A DNA stretch of 64,000 nt from Dehalogenimonas formicexedens. Lineage in GTDB: Bacteria; Chloroflexota; Dehalococcoidia; Dehalococcoidales; Dehalococcoidaceae. Under the pieces are notes generated by a model, which did not search any database, was not told the origin of the DNA, and saw only the letters and a list, made by a program, of their open reading frames with translations. The stretch spans positions 304,210 to 368,209 of the forward strand of contig NZ_CP018258.1 of assembly GCF_001953175.1 (NCBI RefSeq), in the 5' to 3' direction. Shown piece after piece: positions 51,579-60,652 of this stretch. The number at the start of each line of letters is the position of its first letter. Position 1 is the stretch's first letter. Both the position numbers and the translations under genes were made by a program.

Positions 51579-52046
51579 TCAGTTCCCGTCATACAGGCCT
51601 TTTGCCTTATTCTGCTGCACGATCCGGTAGAATTCGCCGCTGACATCGACGCCCTTCTCCCTCAAGACCCGCTCCGTCATTTCTACGGCATGAGACAGGT
51701 CGAGGAATTCGTGGAGCCATTTACCGTAGTCTTCTGGTGATTTTTTGTAGGCTGCCGAGAACTCATTGTATTCCTCGGTGATCTTGTTGAACTGGTGCGA
51801 CGGGGTGAACTCGCCCCGCACTCTTGGGAATTTAAAGATAGCCTTGACCGCCCCGAAATGCCTCTGGAAGATGTATTTGTCGACATACCAGAAGACCGAA
51901 GCCAGGATGAGCTGGTTAAGCAGGAAAGCAGGGAAGGTGGGAATCGAGAATTTGTCGACCAGGATTACCTGCAGGATCGCGCCCGCGATTCCTGACAACA
52001 GTATCCATCTTCCGAAGACATACACGAACCATTCCTTGGAAAACAT
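51579..52046 (-). CDS. Membrane-anchored MazG-like nucleotide pyrophosphohydrolase, ZTP-riboswitch controlled
   Basis: 155 residues, ribosome-binding site AAAGGAAGGG. Two membrane helices (about 9-30 and 36-58) precede a cytoplasmic helical domain with the metal motif EEYNE (91-95) and EFLD (113-116), matching the EExxE-x(n)-ExxD pattern of MazG/phosphoribosyl-ATP pyrophosphohydrolase proteins, which split nucleoside triphosphates or related pyrophosphates. A ZTP riboswitch with a terminator precedes it, so expression should rise when the folate-stress alarmone ZTP/ZMP accumulates. ZTP or another nucleotide as substrate is an inference from this link. Confidence 0.8.
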   Translation of the reverse strand: MFSKEWFVYVFGRWILLSGIAGAILQVILVDKFSIPTFPAFLLNQLILASVFWYVDKYIFQRHFGAVKAIFKFPRVRGEFTPSHQFNKITEEYNEFSAAYKKSPEDYGKWLHEFLDLSHAVEMTERVLREKGVDVSGEFYRIVQQNKAKGLYDGN

Positions 52047-52065
52047 AGGCCCTTCCTTTCTTGCC

Positions 52066-52165
52066 TAAAATAAAAACCGCCTGAGCAACAAGCCCAGGCG
52101 GTCGGCAGATCCGTGGCTCGCGCTCCGTGTGGTGAACTCCACTTCCGCCAGTCGCGCGAACTTTC
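52066..52165 (-). promoter_or_regulatory. ZTP/ZMP (pfl) riboswitch with terminator
   Basis: The minus-strand leader contains the pfl-motif landmarks in order: GCGCGACTGGCGG, GTGGAGTTCACCAC (hairpin), GGAGCGCGAGC and the highly conserved CCGACCGCCTGGGC. The last element also forms the 5' arm of an intrinsic terminator (CCGCCTG ... CAGGCGG followed by TTTTTATTTT). Ligand binding should disrupt the terminator and switch on the downstream gene. It begins about ten bases after the predicted start of transcription. Confidence 0.9.
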
Positions 52166-52180
52166 AAATTTACTTCTAAC

Positions 52181-52209
52181 AATATACGTGCGGACGGGGT
52201 ACGTGTCAA
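52181..52209 (-). promoter_or_regulatory. Promoter of the riboswitch-controlled gene
   Basis: On the minus strand TTGACA (52209-52204) and TATATT (52186-52181) are separated by 17 bp, an almost perfect housekeeping promoter. Transcription would begin near 52174, just before the riboswitch. Confidence 0.8.
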
Positions 52210-52267
52210 TGTTTTGCCCCCCCGCTTTGACACAACTACTTTCATCAGCCACAATGGAAATGTGACT

Positions 52268-52639
52268 ATGAAGTGGGAAAAATGTTCCACTGAGCTTTCC
52301 GACATCCTGGCCGGTGCAACCGCTGGATCACCGGCCCAAAAACGGATGATGTTCGGTTGCCCGGCCTACTTTATTAACGGCAACATGGTCACCGGCGTCC
52401 ACCAGTCGAATATCATCTTACGGCTGAATGAGGATGATCGCCGCTCGATTCTCGAAGAATTCGACGAAGCCGCCCCTTTCGAACCGTTTCCCGGACGTCC
52501 GATGAAGGAGTATATCGCTTTGCCTGCGGCGGTGTATGACGACTCCGCTCTACTCAAGTCGTGGCTTTCCAGGTCTTTCCGCTACGGCGCGTCCTTGCCT
52601 CCTAAACAACCTAAACAGAAGAAGAATAAGGAGAAATAG
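52268..52639 (+). CDS. TfoX N-terminal domain protein
   Basis: About 123 residues from the ATG at 52268 (MKWEKCSTELSDIL), chosen because the longer frame runs into the riboswitch promoter. The MMFGCPAYFINGNMVTGVH region and the C-terminal RPMKEYIALPA fit the small TfoX-N domain family, better known from competence regulation but also common as free-standing proteins. The Lys-rich end (KQPKQKKNKEK) is unassigned. It stops immediately before the glutaredoxin-like gene. Confidence 0.75.
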   Translation: MKWEKCSTELSDILAGATAGSPAQKRMMFGCPAYFINGNMVTGVHQSNIILRLNEDDRRSILEEFDEAAPFEPFPGRPMKEYIALPAAVYDDSALLKSWLSRSFRYGASLPPKQPKQKKNKEK

Positions 52640-52918
52640 ATGGCTCGCGTTACAGTTCCCGGGGTGAACAAAGGCAATGTGATGCTTTTTGCCTTATCGA
52701 CCTGCGTTTGGTGTGGCAAGACCAAGAAATTACTGGATGAGATGGGGGTAGCCTATACTTACGAATACGTCGATTTGCTTGCGGGCAAAGACAGGGACGC
52801 GGCGGTTAAAGAAATCATGGTTTGGAATCCCGCCTGTTCATTCCCGACTCTGGTCCTAAATAACGAGAAATGCATAGTAGGCTTCAAAGAAGATGAAATC
52901 CGGCAGGCACTCGCGTGA
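52640..52918 (+). CDS. Glutaredoxin-like thiol-disulfide protein
   Basis: 92 residues with the active-site motif [14 protein letters not shown] (CVWC) and cis-Pro in CSFPTLVL, as in glutaredoxins and NrdH-like redoxins. An extra Cys precedes the cis-Pro. The gene overlaps the FTR-rubredoxin gene by 4 bp, suggesting the pair form a redox relay in which the FTR-like protein reduces this glutaredoxin. Confidence 0.9.
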   Translation: MARVTVPGVNKGNVMLFALSTCVWCGKTKKLLDEMGVAYTYEYVDLLAGKDRDAAVKEIMVWNPACSFPTLVLNNEKCIVGFKEDEIRQALA

Positions 52919-53424
52919 GTGGCGCCGCTCCCGATTCCGCTGGCATCGATAGGCTATACGCCAAGCTTAACGCCGAAGCCGAAAAATCGGGCTATCACCT
53001 CAATCCGGATATCGAGTTTACACGCTCGCTGGTTGAAGGGCTTTTAACCAATATGTGCCGTTATGGTTACATGGCCTGCCCTTGCCGGCTTGCTTCCGGT
53101 GTCCGCGCCCAGGATCTTGACATAATCTGCCCCTGTGACTACAGGGATCCAGATTTGAGCGAATTTGGAGCCTGTTACTGCGCTCTATACGTTAATACCG
53201 CAATTCTTCAGGGTAAACAAGAGTTGAAACCGGTACCTGAAAGGCGAGGTCGGAAAATGGTCGAGAAGAATCAGGAATCTATGTCAACCGGAGGTGTGAC
53301 CATAAAATTGTCCCAGCCGGTATGGCGCTGCAAGGTTTGCGGCTACCTGTGCGGCCGCGGCGAACCGCCTGAGATCTGCCCCATCTGCAAGGCTACCAAA
53401 GACCGCTTCGAGCGCTTCGTTTAA
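52915..53424 (+). CDS. Ferredoxin-thioredoxin reductase catalytic domain fused to rubredoxin
   Basis: 169 residues, GTG start overlapping the upstream stop. The N-terminal domain has the FTR Cys set ([28 protein letters not shown]) that holds a 4Fe-4S cluster beside a redox disulfide. The C-terminal 45 residues form a rubredoxin-like domain ([11 protein letters not shown] and [14 protein letters not shown]). In the fusion the rubredoxin part could deliver electrons from ferredoxin or another donor. The partner is probably the adjacent glutaredoxin. Such fusions occur in some anaerobes. Confidence 0.9.
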   Translation: MSGAAPDSAGIDRLYAKLNAEAEKSGYHLNPDIEFTRSLVEGLLTNMCRYGYMACPCRLASGVRAQDLDIICPCDYRDPDLSEFGACYCALYVNTAILQGKQELKPVPERRGRKMVEKNQESMSTGGVTIKLSQPVWRCKVCGYLCGRGEPPEICPICKATKDRFERFV

Positions 53425-53509
53425 CGTGCTGGTTCTCCTCTGATTAAAAGATAGGGATTGAGGATTTTCTTAAACCTATCCAAAATACCTTGCCGGCGTT
53501 AGATATGGC

Positions 53510-53983
53510 ATGAAATACTTAAATCGCGTCGTCCTCGCATGTGGTCTAATCGCTGTGCTGTCCCTGGTGCTTATCCCCGGGTGTAACCCGGTACCAGGCG
53601 GCCTTCAGGGTGAACTTAACACTGCCCGCGCCAAATGGCAAAAGGCGAACATCGACGATTATTCATTCCGTCTGAGGGTTGGCTGCTTTTGCCCGCCCGA
53701 AATCGTCCTCCCGGTCATCATCAAGGTTGAGAATGGTATCGCTATCAGCAAGGGATACACCCAGGAACCGAAGGAAGTCGCCACGCCCTACTTCGACCGC
53801 GTCGAAACCGTCGACAAGCTCTTCGGCATTATCCAGGACGCTATCGATACCGGCGCCGATAGTTTGATTGTCGAATACGACGCCGCCTACGGGTACCCCA
53901 AATCGATCCAGATCGACCCTATCAAGGAAGCCATCGATGAAGAGGTGGCATATTTTATCGAACTATTTACCCCCGTGAGATGA
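53510..53983 (+). CDS. DUF6174-type lipoprotein
   Basis: 157 residues with a signal peptide ending in the lipobox IPGC (Cys25), so it is likely lipid-anchored outside the membrane. The sequence around DYSFRLRVGCFCPPE and VEYDAAYGYPKSI matches the DUF6174 pattern. Function unknown. Its neighbours are not clearly related. Confidence 0.8.
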   Translation: MKYLNRVVLACGLIAVLSLVLIPGCNPVPGGLQGELNTARAKWQKANIDDYSFRLRVGCFCPPEIVLPVIIKVENGIAISKGYTQEPKEVATPYFDRVETVDKLFGIIQDAIDTGADSLIVEYDAAYGYPKSIQIDPIKEAIDEEVAYFIELFTPVR

Positions 53984-54033
53984 CGCCCGGTTTCCTCGAA
54001 TGATAAGATATTTTGGTTTGTTCGAAGGAATGG

Positions 54034-54498
54034 ATGGCGGACAAGATGACGGGCGTATCTTCTATCGAATCTCGGATCGAAGCCTTAAAGCCGGATATCA
54101 CTCTCAAAAACCAGAAGCGATTGCGCCTGGACATGGTGCTGCGAGTCGCCCGCAGGCTGGACCCTCTTTCGATGGGTTGCGAGGCATGTGTCGGCCACTT
54201 GCCGGTGATCGACCGCCTCGTCGACGGCATCAAGGACGTTGAACAGTGGCAAATACCTGAATGGAAAGCCTATTACCGGCAACTGGATGGCATCATCAAA
54301 CACCTGAAGACCGCCCACCACCTTGCGGAAGAGGGTGAACACCTGGCTTTGTGGACCGCTATAGGTCTTGTTCTGGGTACCGGGATCGGCAGCGTGTTTG
54401 GAAGCGCCGTTCTCGGCCTTGTCCTTGGGATAGCCTTCGGTGTCGCGGTAGGGGGAATGCTGGATGCCATCGCCCACAAGCAAAGGCGCGTTATCTAG
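54034..54498 (+). CDS. Hypothetical protein with a glycine-zipper membrane helix pair
   Basis: About 154 residues from the ATG at 54034, supported by AAGGA upstream. The N-terminal two thirds are helical with a Cys-Cys spacing GCEACVGHL, and a C-terminal stretch of about 40 residues rich in Gly (LVLGTGIGSVFGSAVLGLVL) resembles glycine-zipper membrane segments. No function is known. Confidence 0.6.
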   Translation: MADKMTGVSSIESRIEALKPDITLKNQKRLRLDMVLRVARRLDPLSMGCEACVGHLPVIDRLVDGIKDVEQWQIPEWKAYYRQLDGIIKHLKTAHHLAEEGEHLALWTAIGLVLGTGIGSVFGSAVLGLVLGIAFGVAVGGMLDAIAHKQRRVI

Positions 54499-54593
54499 TT
54501 ATCTTTCCTTTTCTATCACCGCTTCAGTATTTTCTTTACCTCGTTCTATTAACTGCGTATAATTGACGGCACACTTGCCAACGGGGGTTAGCT

Positions 54594-55079
54594 ATGCTGA
54601 AGAATGAAATCCTCAAGATACTGGAATCGGACGCTCGCACTACCCCCGAAGCCATCTCACGGATGACCGGCGGTTCGTTAGATGAGATCACCCGGATAAT
54701 CAAGGGAGCTGAGGCCGACCGCACAATCGTCCGTTATAAGACTGTCGTCAACTGGGAGAAGGTTTCCAATGAACGCGTCGAAGCTATAATTGAAGTTAAA
54801 GTAACTCCGCAGCGGGACACTGGTTTTGATGCCATTGCCCGGCGCGTCTACAATTTTCCGGAAGCCCGTACCGTTTACCTTATGTCGGGCACTTATGACC
54901 TGGCGGTTCTGGTCACCGGCAAGACAATGCACCAGGTCGCCGATTTTGTCTCCCAGAAATTGTCTCAGATCGATGGCGTCCAGGGAACCACCACTCACTT
55001 CATGCTCAAACGCTACAAGGAAGATGGCGAGGTTCTGGCCGGGACAGAACAAATCAACCGGCAGCAAGTTGTACTTTAG
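54594..55079 (+). CDS. Lrp/AsnC-family transcription regulator
   Basis: 161 residues. An N-terminal helix-turn-helix (LKNEILKILESDARTTPEAIS) is followed by an AsnC-type ligand-binding domain (RTVYLMSGTYDLAVLVTGKT). It is 12 bp upstream of an aminotransferase gene and probably regulates it or responds to an amino acid made by it. GGGGGT precedes the ATG. Confidence 0.92.
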   Translation: MLKNEILKILESDARTTPEAISRMTGGSLDEITRIIKGAEADRTIVRYKTVVNWEKVSNERVEAIIEVKVTPQRDTGFDAIARRVYNFPEARTVYLMSGTYDLAVLVTGKTMHQVADFVSQKLSQIDGVQGTTTHFMLKRYKEDGEVLAGTEQINRQQVVL

Positions 55080-55091
55080 GGCGTTGAATCC

Positions 55092-56270
55092 ATGCCAGTC
55101 GAAACAAGTTTAAACCGTTCAATGACCTCGAAGGCCGTTAAGGCCATAAAGCCGTCCGGCATACGGAAGTTTTTCGATTTACTGGCCGGGATGGATGGAG
55201 CGATTTCACTCGGCGTCGGCGAACCGGACTATATTACCCCGTGGCATATCCGCGAGGCCGCCATTTACGCCCTCGAGCACGGCCGGACGATGTACACCTC
55301 CAACGCCGGAACACCCGAACTGCGGCAGGAGATCGCCCGCTATCTGAGTAGGGTTCATGGTCTGGAATACAACCCTCTTGGTGAAATCGTCGTTACCGTG
55401 GGCGTTTCGGAGGCGCTCGACCTCGCGGCCAGGGCTATATTGGACCCGGGTGATGAGGTAATTATCCCTGACCCAAGCTATGTCTCATACCCGTCCTGCA
55501 TCACCCTTGCGGGCGGCATCCCGGTGCCGGTTCCGACCTGGGAAGCTGAATCTTTCGAACTCAATCCGAAAGATGTCGCCAAGGCGATAACCCCCAGGAC
55601 AAGAGCAATTTTACTGGGTTACCCCGCTAATCCCACCGGCGCGGTGATGCCGTATGACAAGCTGGCTGAATTGGCTATCGTAGCGGAGCGGCATAACCTT
55701 ATTGTCCTGTCAGATGAAATTTACAATCGCTTGACCTACGGCGTGACCGTTCCTTCATTCGCCAGCCTGCCAGGCATGAAAGAACGTACCGTCGTGCTCA
55801 ATGGAGTATCCAAGGCATATTCGATGACAGGTTGGCGGATTGGCTACGCCGCGGGCCCTAAAGAAATCATCGCCGGCATGACCAAGATACACCAGTACAC
55901 CATGCTCTGTGCTTCCTCGATGGGCCAGGCTGCCGCCATCGAAGCCTTGAAAAATGGAGAGCCCGATATTCAGGCCATGGTCGAAGACTATAATCACCGG
56001 CGGCAGGTGATGGTTTCGGGCTTCAATTCGCTGGGTTTAAGTTGTTTCGATCCCCGTGGTGCTTTTTACGCTTTCCCCTCGATAAAATCGACGGGGTTGT
56101 CCTCGGACGAATTTGCGGAGCGCCTTCTCAAGGACGAAAAAGTCGCTGTCGTTCCAGGCACCGCCTTCGGTCAGCAGGGAGAGGGCTACCTCAGATGTTG
56201 CTACGCAACGTCATTACCCCAGATTGAGGAGTCTCTGGAACGCATCAAGCGCTTCTTAAGCCGTTTATAG
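55092..56270 (+). CDS. Class I/II pyridoxal-phosphate aminotransferase
   Basis: 392 residues. The PLP Lys lies in VSKAYSMTGWRIGYAAGP (SKxxxMxGxRxGY), and the binding Asn and Tyr lie in NPTGAVMPY and LSDEIYNRL. The family is close to aspartate/aromatic aminotransferases; the exact amino acid is not evident. An Lrp-type regulator gene lies 12 bp upstream. A strong terminator follows 148 bp downstream. Confidence 0.93.
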   Translation: MPVETSLNRSMTSKAVKAIKPSGIRKFFDLLAGMDGAISLGVGEPDYITPWHIREAAIYALEHGRTMYTSNAGTPELRQEIARYLSRVHGLEYNPLGEIVVTVGVSEALDLAARAILDPGDEVIIPDPSYVSYPSCITLAGGIPVPVPTWEAESFELNPKDVAKAITPRTRAILLGYPANPTGAVMPYDKLAELAIVAERHNLIVLSDEIYNRLTYGVTVPSFASLPGMKERTVVLNGVSKAYSMTGWRIGYAAGPKEIIAGMTKIHQYTMLCASSMGQAAAIEALKNGEPDIQAMVEDYNHRRQVMVSGFNSLGLSCFDPRGAFYAFPSIKSTGLSSDEFAERLLKDEKVAVVPGTAFGQQGEGYLRCCYATSLPQIEESLERIKRFLSRL

Positions 56271-56417
56271 CGCTCAGATTCAGCCGGTCGACCCTCTCCT
56301 ACAGTCCAAGAAGCTTTCCTGTTTTTATCTTTCTTTGTATGTTCACGCCTGGGGAAAACTCTGAGGCGAGTTTAACCGGCTCGATTGTTTCTTCGAGGAC
56401 CACATATTTTTTTAACC

Positions 56418-56453
56418 AAAAAGAACCGGCTGCCACCGCAGCCGGTTCTTTTT
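56418..56453. terminator. Strong bidirectional terminator
   Basis: A 16-bp stem (AAAAAGAACCGGCTGC and its complement, 4-nt loop) with A- and T-runs on both arms lies between the aminotransferase gene and a minus-strand gene. Confidence 0.93.
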
Positions 56454-56560
56454 GGAGGGGGGAGATTGATGCCTGAAACTTGGCAATGATTATAGGCGCG
56501 TCGTGTCTAATTGTCAAGACATCTTTGGACAAAATAGATAAAAAATCTAAATTAAGGTAA

Positions 56561-56956
56561 TTATTGATCTACAGATAAGGACTTCCCCAACGACAATCCG
56601 GCAGGGTCACCAGCCTTATTCCGGACGAACTCCAGGATCGTTCGTTCAAATTTCTCGATCATCTCGGCGCTCAAGCCCAATTTCAGGAATCCGGCCCTGA
56701 TACCGGCAGCGGAACCCAGGCTGCCCATCCGTCGGCCGAAGATCGAAAACATCTTCTCTACTTCACCGATGACAGTGTTGTCGGTCGCGGGCAGGTCCCT
56801 GACCAGGGAAGTGAGGTCGGGAGCCATCGAAGCAATGCCGGCAAATTCCTTTTCGCCGAGAGCATCTTTCGCCCTCTTGAGAATCAGTCCCGCTCCTCCC
56901 CTCGCCTGGGCTTCCGTAACCCCCAATTTTTGGGTTAACATGTCAACCAATTCCAT
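56561..56956 (-). CDS. DUF2780-type protein
   Basis: 131 residues. The pattern LVDMLTQKLGVTEAQARGGA and the following helices (ILKRAKDAL and IASMAPDL) match small helical DUF2780-like proteins, often cytoplasmic or exported with no known reaction. No signal peptide is seen. Not near a related operon. Confidence 0.7.
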   Translation of the reverse strand: MELVDMLTQKLGVTEAQARGGAGLILKRAKDALGEKEFAGIASMAPDLTSLVRDLPATDNTVIGEVEKMFSIFGRRMGSLGSAAGIRAGFLKLGLSAEMIEKFERTILEFVRNKAGDPAGLSLGKSLSVDQ

Positions 56957-57176
56957 CCTAAAAACCTCAAAGCAGCGTTCGCAGCCAAGTCACACCGTAT
57001 ATTCCGGGGAGAAATGACGTGATGTGACTCTAACCGAATTCTATCTGCCGCGCGGGCATGAATCAAATACGGCCAGAATTTGGCGCAGTTGCGATTACCC
57101 GGAATGATTGACAACCGATGAAGTGAATAAGCTGCTGTATCAGGATCGCACGTTCAATTCACGATGAAATCGATCT

Positions 57177-57371
57177 TCAGCACACGTCGACGGATCTTTC
57201 AAAGCCGAGCAGTTCCCAAGTCAAAAGGTTTTCAACCATCCTCTTGACTTTGGCGATCTCTGCCTTTGAAAGATGATAGGTATGCTTGATAGTCTTCAAA
57301 ACATCTTTTAATTTTCGGTTTTTGCTGTCTTCAAACAGTTCCACTGCTTGTTGGGCGACGATTTCGAACAC
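57177..57371 (-). CDS. Small hypothetical protein
   Basis: 64 residues, GTG start, mostly helical with alternating charged and hydrophobic residues (MFEIVAQQAVELFEDSKNR). No family is recognised. It lies in a gene-poor stretch and could be spurious, but the composition is protein-like. Confidence 0.35.
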   Translation of the reverse strand: MFEIVAQQAVELFEDSKNRKLKDVLKTIKHTYHLSKAEIAKVKRMVENLLTWELLGFERSVDVC

Positions 57372-57535
57372 GAGACTTTACCATTCCAATCTTTAATTAT
57401 TTATTCAGCGGAAAAGCCTACTCCTTACTTCTAATAATTTCAATTGTACTAACGGCTTAATTCTTACAAAAACAACTTGTTGCCCCATCCGCCGGCAAGG
57501 ACTAGAATCGATTCAGGACAATAAAGGAGACAGAC

Positions 57536-57775
57536 ATGGAAGCAAAAAAAGCGCCGGCCATGGTCAAGAAAATGTTCGAGACCGGAAAAATCACTCTGGT
57601 CGATCCCGACACCAAGTATCGATATTCATTAACGGCCAAATGCCCCGATGACGGCGAATACGCCGACGTGGCACGCTTTGATAAGGCAGGCAACACATTA
57701 AGCCGGGTTGTTTTTAAATGCGTCCAATGCGAAGAGGAATTCGAGGTGCGCCAAGACCAGATGATGGTCATTTGA
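57536..57775 (+). CDS. Small Cys-containing hypothetical protein
   Basis: 79 residues with a strong ribosome-binding site (AAAGGAGAC). Cys residues in AKCPDDGEYAD and FKCVQCEEEFEV could bind zinc, suggesting a small zinc-ribbon protein. No family is recognised. Confidence 0.65.
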   Translation: MEAKKAPAMVKKMFETGKITLVDPDTKYRYSLTAKCPDDGEYADVARFDKAGNTLSRVVFKCVQCEEEFEVRQDQMMVI

Positions 57776-58145
57776 CGCTGATATCCTGGAATTACTATCC
57801 CGGAAGTATGTTGACCCCTGGCGCCGGGATATAAATCAAACCGGTTCTTACCGAAATGATCTCCGCCATATTTTGTCGTTCAACCTGTGAATGCTGATAA
57901 CAACCCCTGGAAAGCACCGTTTCATTTGGTGTGCCAGAATCAATTCGGCATCAAAAAAACCGGCAACACCATAGTTCCATTGCAAACGCCCGCTGCCGGA
58001 TTGTCCCGATTACAATATCATGTTGCCATGTCTCGCCTTCACAAGGTGTAACAATCAGGTATTTGAGCCATTCGGAATCAAGCATTCCCAGGAATTTCTG
58101 TGTTTCGCAGCTAAAGGGGTAATATAAGGTTATAGGAGGTCTGTC
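57776..58145. other. Intergenic stretch upstream of the gluconate-dehydrogenase-like operon
   Basis: 370 bp without a supported gene. The promoter for the operon presumably lies near its right end, where AGGAGG at 58135 forms the ribosome-binding site. Nothing else was recognised. Confidence 0.4.
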
Positions 58146-58880
58146 ATGCAGGAATCTATTGAGACGACCCAGGAAAATCTCGGCGTGTCCCGCCGATATT
58201 TTGTTAAAGGGGCGGGTATCATCGCCGGCGGTTTTGCGGTAGGCTCGATGGCGTTAGCCCAGGCCTGCACCTCGAATAGTCCGACGACCACACCGCCCGG
58301 GACGACCACCCCTCCGCCAACGACAACCACTCCTCCCGTGGTCGAGACCTTTTTGTTTTTCAATGCGGTCGAAGCAGCCACTGTCAAGGCTGCTTTCGGC
58401 AGGCTTCTTCCTGGTTCGGCTTCTGACCCGGGAGCCGTGGAGGCCGGAGCGCACATTTACGTTGATAGGGCTTTGAACGGCGCCTACGCCAATTTGGGGA
58501 TGGCATATCACCGTGGCCTCACCGCCATGAATGCGTATTCACAAAGTAAATTCACCAAGAATTTTGGAGACCTTACCACTACCCAGCAGGATAGCGTGTT
58601 GACCGATATGCAAGGAGGCACCGCCACTGGATTCTATGCCCCCGGCTCGGGGGAATTTTTCAGCCTGCTGCTCAAGCATATGACCGAGGGCACGTTTTGC
58701 GACCCGCTCTACGGCGGCAACCAGAACCTGGTCGGTTGGAAGATGATCGGCTACCCGGGTTCTCAGGCGGCCTACACCGATGCCGAAATGGCGATCGGTT
58801 TTGACCAGGCGTCAAAAAAGATTTTGACGCTGGCTGATATTGAAAGCATAGTCATGCCGCTGCCGAGTTCCGGATTTTAA
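58146..58880 (+). CDS. Gluconate/sugar dehydrogenase small subunit, Tat-exported
   Basis: 244 residues. A twin-arginine signal (SRRYFVKGAGIIAGG) is followed by a possible lipobox (LAQAC) and a Thr/Pro-rich linker (about 40-65). The remainder resembles the gluconate 2-dehydrogenase subunit 3 family, which carries the large flavin subunit across the membrane in folded form. The next two genes encode a GMC flavoprotein and a cytochrome c, as in three-subunit sugar/sugar-acid dehydrogenases. Confidence 0.85.
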   Translation: MQESIETTQENLGVSRRYFVKGAGIIAGGFAVGSMALAQACTSNSPTTTPPGTTTPPPTTTTPPVVETFLFFNAVEAATVKAAFGRLLPGSASDPGAVEAGAHIYVDRALNGAYANLGMAYHRGLTAMNAYSQSKFTKNFGDLTTTQQDSVLTDMQGGTATGFYAPGSGEFFSLLLKHMTEGTFCDPLYGGNQNLVGWKMIGYPGSQAAYTDAEMAIGFDQASKKILTLADIESIVMPLPSSGF

Positions 58881-58895
58881 CGAGGAGAATAGATA

Positions 58896-60614
58896 ATGCC
58901 TACGTTGCCTAAGGTTAATGTGGTGATAATCGGGCTTGGCGCAGCGGGTTGCATCATGGCCAAAGAACTTTCGACCGCCGGGTTAAAAGTTGTTGGTCTT
59001 GAATGGGGACCTCTTCGCCGGACTCAGGATTTCCAATGGGATCATGATGAACTCAAATACGAACAGCGTCAGTACCTGTTAAAACCGATCATCGATGAGC
59101 AGCCCATGACCTACCGGCCGAATGCTCAAACGGCGGCTGTAAATTCCGGCGTGCCGTGGACCATTTCATCTGGAGTCGGCGGCGGTTCGATCCACTACGG
59201 GACCTGGAACTGGCGGGCGCTGCCGCACCATTTCCGTCTCAGGAGCGATATTACCGCAAAATATGGGGCCAATGCCCTGCCGCCGGGCACGAATGTCGTA
59301 GATTGGCCGATCACCTATAACGATCTCGCCCCTTATTACGACAAGGTCGACACTGAACTAGGGATTTCCGGGAAAGCCGGCAATATCAACGGCGCTGTTC
59401 AAAGTGGCGGCAATCCTTTTGAGGGTGCCAGGTCGAAAGATTTTCCGCTGCCGCCGTTGATTCAGACCACCGGTTCCCGCATTTTTGCCCAGGCGGCTAC
59501 CGCCCTTTCTTACAAGCCTTTCCCCACGCCTTCGGCGATCATTTCCCAACCCTATGACGGGCGTCCGGGATGTGACTATTGCGGGTTCTGCTCGGCTTAC
59601 GGCTGCCACATTGGAGCCAAATCCAGCACCATGGTCAGCGTCTATCCCAAAGCGGTGGCCAGCGGCAATTTCGAGGCAAGGACAGGTTGCCGTGTAGTCC
59701 GGATCAATAAGAGCGGAGGACGGGCGACCAGCGTCACCTACCTCGATCAGGCCGGTGTGGAGCAGGAACAACCAGCCGGGCTTATCATCGTCTCCAACTA
59801 CACCTGGGGCGCGGTCAGGCTCCTGCTCCTTTCCGGCATCAACGCCAACGGATTGGTCGGCAAATACCTGATGAGCCACCAGTACCAGATCGTTAATGGG
59901 ATTTTCGACACCATTATCACCAACCCCAGCGAAGGTCAGACCGGCGCCAACGCCACCATCGACGAGTTCAACGGTGATAATTTCGATCACACAGGGTTGG
60001 GCTTCATAGAAGGCGCCTCGATAACTTCCATCGGCGGCAACACCCACGCGATTTCAGGTACCTCTTCTTTAGCGCCCGGCAATTTCAAGCAGGTTGCCGC
60101 CAACCAGAACTGGGGACAGCCGCGGAAGGATTTCATCAAGCAGTACTTCAAAAGAACCCTGGGTTTGATTGCCCAGACACCGACCCTCCCTTATGAGAAC
60201 AACGTCATCGATCTCGATCCAACGGTTAAAGATTCAATCGGGCTTCCGGTAGTCAGAGTAACGTATAGCGGTTCGGATAATGAAAAAGCCATCGGCAATT
60301 ACCTACAGCCCAAGATGGCGGCCATTTTAAAACAGGCCGGCGCCTCTTCAACCGTCAATGGCCCGCTCTTGATCCCTCCCTGGAACAACCATGAAGTAGG
60401 CCCGTGCCGCATGGGCTCCGATCCCACCAAATCGGTAGTCAATGAGCACCTGCAGTCGTGGGAGTTGCCGAATATGTTTATCGTCAGCGGCGCGGTGTTT
60501 CCGACCTATTTCGGTTACAATCCCACGCATACCATCGAGGCTTTGGCTTACTGGGCTGCCGCTAACATCAAGTCTCAGGCCCAAACCGGTGGAAATCTGG
60601 TGCAGTATTTATGA
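58896..60614 (+). CDS. GMC-family FAD dehydrogenase (gluconate/glucose type)
   Basis: 572 residues. FAD-binding IIGLGAAGCIMAKELS at the N-terminus and the C-terminal VSGAVFPTYFGYNPTHT region of GMC oxidoreductases. A Cys-rich motif CDYCGFCSAYGCHIGA (about 225-240) resembles the 3Fe-4S site of bacterial FAD-glucose dehydrogenases. It oxidises a sugar or sugar acid at the outer membrane face and passes electrons to the cytochrome subunit. It has no signal of its own and is likely exported as a hitchhiker with the Tat subunit. Ribosome-binding site GAGGAG. Confidence 0.92.
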   Translation: MPTLPKVNVVIIGLGAAGCIMAKELSTAGLKVVGLEWGPLRRTQDFQWDHDELKYEQRQYLLKPIIDEQPMTYRPNAQTAAVNSGVPWTISSGVGGGSIHYGTWNWRALPHHFRLRSDITAKYGANALPPGTNVVDWPITYNDLAPYYDKVDTELGISGKAGNINGAVQSGGNPFEGARSKDFPLPPLIQTTGSRIFAQAATALSYKPFPTPSAIISQPYDGRPGCDYCGFCSAYGCHIGAKSSTMVSVYPKAVASGNFEARTGCRVVRINKSGGRATSVTYLDQAGVEQEQPAGLIIVSNYTWGAVRLLLLSGINANGLVGKYLMSHQYQIVNGIFDTIITNPSEGQTGANATIDEFNGDNFDHTGLGFIEGASITSIGGNTHAISGTSSLAPGNFKQVAANQNWGQPRKDFIKQYFKRTLGLIAQTPTLPYENNVIDLDPTVKDSIGLPVVRVTYSGSDNEKAIGNYLQPKMAAILKQAGASSTVNGPLLIPPWNNHEVGPCRMGSDPTKSVVNEHLQSWELPNMFIVSGAVFPTYFGYNPTHTIEALAYWAAANIKSQAQTGGNLVQYL

Positions 60615-60652
60615 TCAGTTATATTGAATAAGCCGCAGACTGGAGTAATTGA

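Noticed and set aside
56299..56532. 77-codon minus-strand frame
   Set aside because: Spans a strong terminator hairpin, so it is unlikely to be translated.
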